Source: Microbulbifer donghaiensis
GTDB lineage: Bacteria; Pseudomonadota; Gammaproteobacteria; Pseudomonadales; Cellvibrionaceae
Direction of reading: 5' to 3'
Assembly: GCF_900129095.1 (NCBI RefSeq)
Contig: NZ_FQVA01000003.1
Span: forward strand, 62,001 to 126,000
Length of the DNA: 64,000 bases
The notes under the pieces were generated by a model, which saw only the letters and a program-made list of their open reading frames with translations, did not search any database and had not been told where the DNA came from. The position numbers and the translations under genes are program-made. Positions 26,542-33,791 of this stretch are shown here, piece after piece (position 1 is the first letter of the stretch; each line of letters starts with the position of its first letter).

Positions 26542-27930
26542 TTATTTTGCGGCGGATTCTCCGGGATAAAATGATCCCGCCGGCCCCGGGAATACCACCG
26601 GACTCTCGAAGCCGTCTTTGCTCACGGAGGCCACGCCAAAGAAATAATTATCGATCACGATATTTTCCAGCGTGTACTCGTCGACGTTACCGACGTAGCG
26701 GCTGTGGGTCCAGGTGGATTCATCGGTCAGGCGCCAGTAGATCTTGTAACCGGCCAGCAGGTTTTTCTCGCGCTTGTCGGCGGCCTGCCATTTCAGCGTG
26801 GTGTTGGGTGATACGGCGCCCTCGATGCTGACCTTGGTGGGCGGTGCCGGCGCCTTCGACAGGGCGGCCATGGTCAGCGCGTTAAGCGAGGTCAGCTTGG
26901 CAGCGTAGTCGAGGTTTACCCCCTCAATCACATCACCGTAGCGGATGCCATTCTCGGTGCGCAGGTCCTGATGCTGGCGGTTGTAATTCTCGTTGGTTTC
27001 CATGATGCGCACGCCGGGATAGCCCAGGTCGTTGAACGGGCGGTGGTGCCCGCCGCGACCAAAGCGGTCCAGGCGGTAGATCATCATCACGTCCAGGTTG
27101 GGAATATGGTTGTCGGCGATCTTGTGTACATAGCGGCCGAGGTTGCGGGACGGAGAGTCGACTTCACCGCCGGTAAAGCGGCGCATGCGCGCCTCGTCGG
27201 CACTCTCGTTCATGCGGGTGCCTTCCATAAAGACCCGCGCGGTGGTGTTGTTGATGACTCCGTTGATCCCCTCGATATTGCCGATCATGTCGTTGTTCAG
27301 CACACCGGTGATACGCCAGCCGTCCTTCTGCGCCGCGGCGGCCATGATCTTGCCACCGAACAGGCCCTGTTCTTCCCCGGACAAGCCGGCGTAGACGACC
27401 GAACCGGCGAACTTGTGCTTGCTCAGCACCCGCGCCGCCTCGAGGGCGCCGGCGAGGCCGGAGGCATTGTCGTTCGCGCCGGGGGAGTCCGAGGTGTAAT
27501 CCATGACGTCGGACACCCGCGAGTCGATGTCACCGGACATGATCACGTAGCGGCCGGGGTCCACGGCACCGCGCTGCACGGCAATCACGTTCACCACCTC
27601 GGTACGCTCGGGAATGCGCTTCTCCCCCTCGACGAAACCGGACTGGTAATACACCTCCAGGCAGCCATCGCAGGCGTCGCTGATGCGTTTGAACTCCTCG
27701 TAAACCCAGCGCCGCGCGGCACCGATACCGCGCGTATCGGACTCGGTTTCCGACAGGGTGTGGCGAGTGCCGAAGCCGACCAGCGTGCGGATATCCTGCT
27801 CGATACGCTCCGCGGAGACGTCCTGGCGGATCTGTTCCAGCAGTGCCGCATCGGTATGCGGCATCGACAGGGCCGGCGCGGCCGCGGTGAGTGAGAGCAA
27901 AATTGTGGGAACGAGGGCAAAGCGACGCAA
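26542..27930 (-). CDS. Secreted M28-family zinc aminopeptidase with C-terminal fibronectin-like domain
   Basis: 462 aa. The start is TTG at 27930, supported by a strong GGAGG six bases upstream. A signal peptide (about residues 1-22, ending PALSM) is followed by a helical N-domain. The peptidase core has metal-binding features of M28: SGDIDSRVSD (where H-x-D is usual, here D-x-D), SPGANDNASGLAGALEAAR (Asp bridging), SGEEQGLFGG (Glu-Glu catalytic and metal) and NNDMIGN. HHRPFNDLGYPGVRIME supplies a late His. Residues about 365-455 form a fibronectin-III-like domain. First ligand His replaced by Asp should be verified. It is likely a periplasmic or secreted exopeptidase. Confidence 0.85.
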   Translation of the reverse strand: MRRFALVPTILLSLTAAAPALSMPHTDAALLEQIRQDVSAERIEQDIRTLVGFGTRHTLSETESDTRGIGAARRWVYEEFKRISDACDGCLEVYYQSGFVEGEKRIPERTEVVNVIAVQRGAVDPGRYVIMSGDIDSRVSDVMDYTSDSPGANDNASGLAGALEAARVLSKHKFAGSVVYAGLSGEEQGLFGGKIMAAAAQKDGWRITGVLNNDMIGNIEGINGVINNTTARVFMEGTRMNESADEARMRRFTGGEVDSPSRNLGRYVHKIADNHIPNLDVMMIYRLDRFGRGGHHRPFNDLGYPGVRIMETNENYNRQHQDLRTENGIRYGDVIEGVNLDYAAKLTSLNALTMAALSKAPAPPTKVSIEGAVSPNTTLKWQAADKREKNLLAGYKIYWRLTDESTWTHSRYVGNVDEYTLENIVIDNYFFGVASVSKDGFESPVVFPGPAGSFYPGESAAK

Positions 27931-28028
27931 GATGGGCCTCCGACGGACGTGTTATGGCTTTTATGGCGCCCATGCTAACGCAGAATAGCGTTTGGATCCC
28001 GCCCACTGCGGGCTAAGTCGCCCCGTGA

Positions 28029-28250
28029 TCAGGCGTGCAGCAGCTCTGCATAGCGATTGCTATTCCGCTCCGCGCGCCGGCGCGACTCCACGCGCTTCCA
28101 CACCTTCTCGTGGAAGTAGTAGGCCACCGTATTGCACAGCGGCTCCACCAGTGCCAGCGCGCTGCCGACCAGGAGGTCCCCGGTCATCAGAAAGCCGACA
28201 CTGAAAGCGACTGCCATATGGACGATGGCGAAACTGACGGTCTTTAGCAT
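28029..28250 (-). CDS. DUF2061 small membrane protein
   Basis: 73 aa. The sequence matches the DUF2061 family of predicted inner-membrane proteins: MLKTVSFAIVHMAVAFSVGFLMTG as first helix, GSALALVEPLCNTVAYYFHEKVW as second segment with the conserved Asn-x-x-x-Tyr-x-x-x-Glu-x-x-Trp pattern. The C-terminus is basic. No function is known for the family. It stands alone, and a possible Fur-like site lies 38-56 bp upstream of its start. Confidence 0.85.
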   Translation of the reverse strand: MLKTVSFAIVHMAVAFSVGFLMTGDLLVGSALALVEPLCNTVAYYFHEKVWKRVESRRRAERNSNRYAELLHA

Positions 28251-28287
28251 GGCGCTGCCCCACCCGGTTGTTGGTTACGCGTCCATT

Positions 28288-28306
28288 ATTGCGAGCCATT
28301 CTCATT
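28288..28306. promoter_or_regulatory. Possible Fur-like box upstream of the DUF2061 gene
   Basis: ATTGCGAGCCATTCTCATT: the right half ATTCTCATT is a good Fur half-site, while the left half is weak. It is only a pattern-level guess and would need an expression test. The remaining gap to the pectate lyase gene (28307-28690) holds the operator-like palindromes listed separately and no gene. Confidence 0.3.
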
Positions 28307-28501
28307 TGTGAAAATTACTTATGCAACTCGAGTTAATAGCCTGAACTTATCGGAAATCGTTTCGTTCGGGCGCGGACCCGCTTTGCCGGCGGCAAACCTG
28401 TGCAGCTGCGCACAATTAAAGAGCACACCAGGCGCCAAAAGACAAAACTGTCAGAGAGAGGCTTTACACAAAAATACAACCTGACTAACCTCTTCATCAC
28501 T

Positions 28502-28535
28502 TTTGGCCTTGCCAAATTAAATATTGGCCAACCAA
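28502..28535. promoter_or_regulatory. Two palindromes upstream of the first pectate lyase gene
   Basis: TTTGGCCTTGCCAAA (28502-28516) is a perfect 6-3-6 inverted repeat. TTGGCCAACCAA (28524-28535) lies 7 bp further. Both have TTGG/CCAA arms related to the TGGT-N3-ACCA sites found elsewhere in the pectin locus. They lie 156-189 bp before the start codon, where an activator or upstream operator could act. Confidence 0.5.
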
Positions 28536-28690
28536 AAGCCTCACCCCAAAGGCCCGCGATAGCGCTGCCTGTCAGTAGGGGATCGCAGTACAGCGATGAT
28601 GATTGGTCGGCTGTTCTTTCCCCGCAGTCCCAGCCGCAGTGACTGATTGTCGATTCCATCCAACTTCCAATAATAAATTCGGATAGACAC

Positions 28691-30763
28691 ATGAAAACCA
28701 AACTGAAAACGCCAGCGGTGCTCGGGACACTGCTCGGCAGCCTGTTACTGCCGGCCTGGGTGTCGGCCCAGCCAGTTGGCTTTGCCACGTTGAACGGCGG
28801 CACCACCGGCGGCGCGGGTGGCCAGGTCGTCTACGCGACGAGTGGCACAGAGATTCATGCGGCGCTGTGCAACCGCGCCGCCAGCGACACCCCCATCATC
28901 ATTCACGTCGAGGGTACGATTAATCACGGCAACACCAGCAAGGTGTCCGGTGACAGCTGCAACACCGCCGACGACAAGATTGAGATCAAAGAAGTCAGCA
29001 ATGTTTCGATCATCGGTGTCGGTAATGGCGCGCTGTTCGATGAGCTGGGCATTCACCTGCGCAGCGCGTCCAACATCATTCTGCAGAACCTGCATGTGCG
29101 CAACGTGAAGAAGTCCGGTTCGCCGATCTCCAACGGCGGTGATGCCATTGGCATGGAGAGCAATGTCTACAACGTGTGGGCCGACCACCTGACGCTGGAA
29201 GCCTCCGGCGGCGAGAGCGAGGGCTACGACGCTCTGTTCGACATGAAGGCCACCACCAAGTACGTGACCCTCTCCTACAGTATTCTGCGCAACTCTGGCC
29301 GCGGTGGCCTCGTGGGCTCCAGCGACAGCGATGACACCAACGGGCCGGTGACCTTTCACCACAACCTCTACGAGAACATCGACTCCCGCACACCGTTGCT
29401 GCGCCATGCGACCGCACACGCGTTCAACAACCACTATCGCGGCATCACCAAGTCCGGCATGAACCCGCGTATCGGCGGGGAGATGCGGGCAGACAACAAC
29501 TACTTCGAGGATTCCAAGGACCCGTTGGGCACCTTCTACACCAACGACATGGGTTACTGGCAGGTCAGCGGCAACGTCTGGTCCAATATCACCTGGACCG
29601 CAGACGACGACGACAACCATCCGGCCGGCCCGAACCCGGTGTCGACGACGTCCATCAGTATTCCCTATGCGTACACGCTGGACGACGCCGGCTGCGTGCC
29701 GCAGATAGTGCTGGCCACGGCGGGCGCCAACACCGGCCTGTTGGTATCTGACGGCAACTGCCAGTCCGAGGGCGGCTCCTCTTCCGGCGGCAGCTCGTCG
29801 AGCAGTTCCAGTTCTTCCTCTAGCGGCGGCACCTCTTCCGGAGGCTCCAGCAGTTCCGGCGGTTCCTCTTCCGGTGGTTCTTCCGGCGGTGAGCCCGGCG
29901 AACTGGGCCCGAACCTGGCACTCAGCGGCGGCGCCGACGGCAGCAGCAAGGGTGGCGGCAGCAGCTATGGCAATGTGATCGACGGCGATCTGCAGAGCTA
30001 CTGGCAGCCGGGTTCGTCCAGCGGCGAGCGCATCTCGGTCAAAGATTTTGGTGGCGCCTTCAACACCGTGATCATCCGCGAAATCGGCGGCGCCGTGCAG
30101 AACTGGCGGCTGGTCAACCACGACAATGGCCAGGAGCTGGCATCCGGTAGCGGTATCGGCGCAGCGCTGCAGGTCTATCTCGGCGATGTCACCATGGACA
30201 AGCTCAATCTGATGATCGACAGCGCCAGCAGCGCGCCACAGATCGCCGAGTTCGAGGTGTACAACGCGACCGGCGATGGCTCCTCATCCGGTGGTTCCAG
30301 CTCTGGCGGCACCTCTTCCGGAGGCTCCAGTGGTGGCGGCAGCACCGGCACCATTACCCTGCAGGAAAACGCCAGCGGCTTCTGTTCCGTGGACGGTGCG
30401 GTGGAAAGCGAGCACGCCGGCTACACCGGCAGCGGCTACGCCAATACCGACAACGCCAGCGGTGCCGGCATCGAGTGGTCTGTATCCGCACCCGCCGCCG
30501 GCGTCTATACCCTGCAGTGGCGCTTTGCCAATGGCAGCGGCGACCGGCCGGCGAACGTACTGGTGAACGGCGGCCAGGTGGCCGGTATCACCATGGCCGG
30601 TACCGGTGCCTGGACCAGCTACACCGACAGCGGCACGGTGGATGTCGGCCTCAGCAGCGGCACCAACCTGCTGCGGCTGCAGGCCAGCGGCAGTTCCGGG
30701 CTAGCCAATATCGACATGCTGTCGGTTACCGGCATAGACCCGGCGGCGGGCAGCTGCAACTAA
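28691..30763 (+). CDS. Secreted PL1 pectate lyase with two carbohydrate-binding domains
   Basis: 690 aa. Signal peptide residues 1-26 (PAWVSAQ). The PL1 parallel beta-helix covers about 27-355: FATLNGGTTGGAGGQVV at the start, the Ca-site region GGDAIGMESNVYNVWADHLTL (D-H after the stack), YVTLSYSILRNSGRGGLVGSS, and TFHHNLYENIDSRTPLLR with the catalytic-type Arg. A Ser-Gly linker (about 357-400) joins an F5/8-type (CBM32-like) domain (about 402-525: NLALSGGADGSS to EFEVYNATG). A second Ser-Gly linker joins a CBM35/CBM6-like domain (about 550-685: QENASGFC to DMLSVTGI). It cleaves polygalacturonate by beta-elimination outside the cell. First gene of the pectin locus. Confidence 0.9.
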   Translation: MKTKLKTPAVLGTLLGSLLLPAWVSAQPVGFATLNGGTTGGAGGQVVYATSGTEIHAALCNRAASDTPIIIHVEGTINHGNTSKVSGDSCNTADDKIEIKEVSNVSIIGVGNGALFDELGIHLRSASNIILQNLHVRNVKKSGSPISNGGDAIGMESNVYNVWADHLTLEASGGESEGYDALFDMKATTKYVTLSYSILRNSGRGGLVGSSDSDDTNGPVTFHHNLYENIDSRTPLLRHATAHAFNNHYRGITKSGMNPRIGGEMRADNNYFEDSKDPLGTFYTNDMGYWQVSGNVWSNITWTADDDDNHPAGPNPVSTTSISIPYAYTLDDAGCVPQIVLATAGANTGLLVSDGNCQSEGGSSSGGSSSSSSSSSSSGGTSSGGSSSSGGSSSGGSSGGEPGELGPNLALSGGADGSSKGGGSSYGNVIDGDLQSYWQPGSSSGERISVKDFGGAFNTVIIREIGGAVQNWRLVNHDNGQELASGSGIGAALQVYLGDVTMDKLNLMIDSASSAPQIAEFEVYNATGDGSSSGGSSSGGTSSGGSSGGGSTGTITLQENASGFCSVDGAVESEHAGYTGSGYANTDNASGAGIEWSVSAPAAGVYTLQWRFANGSGDRPANVLVNGGQVAGITMAGTGAWTSYTDSGTVDVGLSSGTNLLRLQASGSSGLANIDMLSVTGIDPAAGSCN

Positions 30764-30786
30764 GTATCCGATCTCACAGGATCGCG

Positions 30787-30812
30787 AGGCGTCCCACGGG
30801 GCGCCTTTTTTA
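30787..30812 (+). terminator. Terminator after the first pectate lyase gene
   Basis: GAGGCGTCCC-ACG-GGGCGCCTTTTTT: a GC stem with one bulge, followed by a T run. Confidence 0.8.
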
Positions 30813-30871
30813 TTGCCGCCCACCTCCCCGAAGTGCCTTACCTACCAGCCTGCACCGGCACTACCCAAAAA

Positions 30872-30912
30872 GGATTACCAATTCAAGATGCAGCTTGAAT
30901 ATGGCTGACCAA
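30872..30912. promoter_or_regulatory. TTGGT half-sites before the unknown surface lipoprotein gene
   Basis: On the minus strand, TTGGTAATCC (30872-30881) and TTGGTCAGCCA (30902-30912) share the TTGGT(A/C)A core found at the receptor, dctP and gntR promoters. They are 98-138 bp upstream of the start codon at 31010. Likely targets of the locus GntR regulator. Confidence 0.45.
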
Positions 30913-31009
30913 TCTGCTTAGATTGCCAAACCACAAGGTTTACAAACCTGAGACTCTGGGTACTCGAGCTCGATAACAATAACTAGCGATGACGTAGAGA
31001 GGATCAACC

Positions 31010-33700
31010 ATGAATGCCTGGTACAGTACCCCGGCCTCCCTTTTCTTGCTCAGCTGCCTGACCGCCTGTGGCGGCGGCGGTGCCGATTCAAACAACGAGG
31101 GCGACATCCTGTCCACGCCGCCTTCCAGCTCGTCCTCCGGTGGCGGCGTATCCGACGGCGGCTCCTCCGGTGGTAGCTCCTCGAGCGGTGGCTCCTCCAG
31201 CGGCGGCTCCTCCAGCGGCGGATCGTCCGGCGGCGATACCGGCGGCCCCATCCTCAGCGAGAATTTTGGCGACGAACAGTTCGCCAATATGGACCGCACC
31301 GACAACATCGCGCTGTTCAGCCCCGACTACAAGGCGGTCGAAATTCACAACGGCGACGAATGGCCCGCTTTCTATTACCCGACCTGCTGCTACTTCGACG
31401 ACGCATCCACGGCGGGTGATGGCTATATCGACGACCTGGCGGAGCGCCTGGGCCTGAAGAACGACAGCGGCAACCCTGCCCTGCTCATTCACAACGCCCG
31501 TTTCTCCGTCGGCCAAACCAAACCGGACAACGACGCCTCAGACCCGAAAATCAATTCCACCACGTCCGACGACCTGAGCACCTGGGGCGAGCTGGACCTG
31601 AGCCAGAACTACCGCATTTCCTTCTGCGTGAAGGAGGCGGACGGCACCGGTCTGATGCAGATCTATGTAGACAACAACTCGACCAGCGAGGCCAACTCCT
31701 ACCACGGCGGCGGCAGCCGCGGCTCGCGCATCTTCAATGTGAACGCGAACCTGCTGGTTCCCGGCGAGCGTGTGCAGGTGAATATTCCCGGCGACACCCT
31801 GGTGGCCGGTGAAGTCGTGGACTCGCGCCCCGAGCTGGTGGGCACCGCCAGCTCCTTCCTGCAACTGCGGGCCGACAGCGGCGCAACCGTGATTATCGAC
31901 GACCTGCTAATCGAGCAGCAGAGCGAGAGCGGCGAAGCCGCCCTGGCCGCCTGTAACGTCTTCACTCCGGCCAGCGCTCCTGAGACACCGGAAGCACCTA
32001 CTCTGAGCGGCGGCGACCAGAGCATCCGCGTGAGCTGGAACGGCGTCGTCGGTGCACTGCAATACGACATCGCCTACGGCACCGAGGACGAAGTCACCAA
32101 GGCTACACCGGTGGAAGATGTCAGCTCTCCGCACACGCTGGAAATGCTGACCAACGACACACCGTATTTCGTGTTCCTGCGGGTCAAGAATGCCGTCGAC
32201 TGGAGTGACTGGAGTGCAGCGGGCACCGCAACGCCGGAAGCACCGCCGGCGCCGGTTGGCGACAGCTGCGTACCGACAACACAGGTCAATACCGCCACTC
32301 CCTGGAGTGTTTACGATGGCTGTAAATCACCGAGTGAAATCGGCTCCGTGGTTTACGACACGTCGTCCGCGACCGAATTCGACTTCGGTAGTTCGGATGC
32401 GACACTGTTCACTGCGGTAACCAATGCCGAAGACGAAAAGCTGGGTACCGCCCTGCTCAATACGACCGCAGATGCGTCGTTCAAGAGCCGCGGGGAGATT
32501 CCCGATATTTTTGCCGCCGGTTATCCCAAGCACTTCACCGCTATCGCCCGCATCAAGGCTGACGATCCGGCCCAGCGCGGCTTCGAGATACAAACCTATT
32601 TCGGCGAAGCGAGCAAACGAGTGAATATGCAGTTGCGTCCGGATCAGGGTTCCGAGCAGGGCCGTATCCACCTGGAGAAATTCACTGATAGTGACGCTAC
32701 CGACGGCGGCGATACGGACGTCAAAGCCGAGGCGCCACTGCAGGACGGCGATTTCCATATCTACCATATCGCCTTCACGATGACCGACGCCGACACCCTG
32801 ACGGCCAAAGTCTATATCGACGGCGATGACACACCGGTGATCAATGAGACCAGTACCGGGCGGGCTTCGAGCGGTGAAAACAAGTTCCGCGTCGGTGAGG
32901 ATTCCAGCTCCGCCCACCTGGCGGAAGTGGACTGGATCATCTGGACCACTGACGCAGCGACTGCGGCCAAGGCGCCCTCCGAACTGATCGACCAGCTGCC
33001 AGACACCATCGGTGAGCTCGGCGCCTACGCATCGGGCGGCGCGGCCTGGACAGGCGCGGCACTGGATCTGGGCGGTGACAGCGGCACGGAACCTTCCGGC
33101 TCGGTACTGCTGAACGAAGCCGACAAAGTCACTATTACTGCTGCGGGTGGCAGTGTCAGCTCGGACTCTGTGCGGAAGTACTTTGCCTATCAGGAAATTG
33201 CCGGAGATTTCACCTTCACGGCGCGCCTGAAGTCGGTGACCACAACCGGTGGTATTCCCTTTGAAACCAGCAATAACAGCTATCGTTTCGGGGTCGCCGT
33301 GATGGAAAGCGTGACCCCGGCGGCTTCCTTCCAGGATGTGGGCCGCTTTGCCACCATCGACTACTGGGTAAGCGATACCGCCACACCCGCCTTCGACGGT
33401 TCGCGTGCGCACAAGCTGGATGTCGGGGCGACCACTGAATCGAAACGCTCCCGTTCCAGCGCCGGACTGGCCATCGGCGACTACCTTCGCATCCAGGTTG
33501 TCGATGAGGCAGGCACACCACGTGTAATCCGGTCTTTTGCGCCCGCAGCCTTCCCCACGGCCTTCGAACAGCTCAACAGCTCTTCGTTCAAGGACGAAGG
33601 AGGCACTGGATTCCCGAGCAGCTGGTATGTAGGCGTTTACGGCGCTCCGGGCGATGACCTGACCCTCGAATTCGACGAGATCACCATTACCCAGGACTAA
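31010..33700 (+). CDS. Large surface lipoprotein of unknown function in the pectin locus
   Basis: 896 aa. The lipobox LTAC puts the lipidated Cys at residue 20, followed by CGGGG and a Ser-Gly linker (about 37-77). Residues about 80-310 form a region with beta-sandwich character (ISFCVKEADGTGLMQIYVDNNS; a possible DUF-type sugar-binding fold). A fibronectin-III domain is at about 325-410 (APTLSGGDQSIRVSWN to GTATPEAP). A concanavalin/LamG-like domain is at about 425-655 (FTAIARIKADD, HIYHIAFTMTD, AKVYIDGD). A last beta-rich domain is at about 680-896 (AGDFTFTARLKSV, SSWYVGVYGAPG). No lyase or hydrolase motif is seen. Lying 90 bp before a receptor gene, it may bind pectin fragments like a SusE/F-type lipoprotein, but this is inference. 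Confidence 0.7.
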   Translation: MNAWYSTPASLFLLSCLTACGGGGADSNNEGDILSTPPSSSSSGGGVSDGGSSGGSSSSGGSSSGGSSSGGSSGGDTGGPILSENFGDEQFANMDRTDNIALFSPDYKAVEIHNGDEWPAFYYPTCCYFDDASTAGDGYIDDLAERLGLKNDSGNPALLIHNARFSVGQTKPDNDASDPKINSTTSDDLSTWGELDLSQNYRISFCVKEADGTGLMQIYVDNNSTSEANSYHGGGSRGSRIFNVNANLLVPGERVQVNIPGDTLVAGEVVDSRPELVGTASSFLQLRADSGATVIIDDLLIEQQSESGEAALAACNVFTPASAPETPEAPTLSGGDQSIRVSWNGVVGALQYDIAYGTEDEVTKATPVEDVSSPHTLEMLTNDTPYFVFLRVKNAVDWSDWSAAGTATPEAPPAPVGDSCVPTTQVNTATPWSVYDGCKSPSEIGSVVYDTSSATEFDFGSSDATLFTAVTNAEDEKLGTALLNTTADASFKSRGEIPDIFAAGYPKHFTAIARIKADDPAQRGFEIQTYFGEASKRVNMQLRPDQGSEQGRIHLEKFTDSDATDGGDTDVKAEAPLQDGDFHIYHIAFTMTDADTLTAKVYIDGDDTPVINETSTGRASSGENKFRVGEDSSSAHLAEVDWIIWTTDAATAAKAPSELIDQLPDTIGELGAYASGGAAWTGAALDLGGDSGTEPSGSVLLNEADKVTITAAGGSVSSDSVRKYFAYQEIAGDFTFTARLKSVTTTGGIPFETSNNSYRFGVAVMESVTPAASFQDVGRFATIDYWVSDTATPAFDGSRAHKLDVGATTESKRSRSSAGLAIGDYLRIQVVDEAGTPRVIRSFAPAAFPTAFEQLNSSSFKDEGGTGFPSSWYVGVYGAPGDDLTLEFDEITITQD

Positions 33701-33791
33701 TTAGCCAGAACTGATTAGACAGGCCAAACACTGCTGGCCGGATTTATCCAGCCGGCACGACCGCCTGACTAAGGATGGGAGAACAAAGATA

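Noticed and set aside
28333..28806. 157-residue - strand frame before the pectate lyase gene
   Set aside because: It crosses the operator region and the lyase start, with no ribosome site or known domain.
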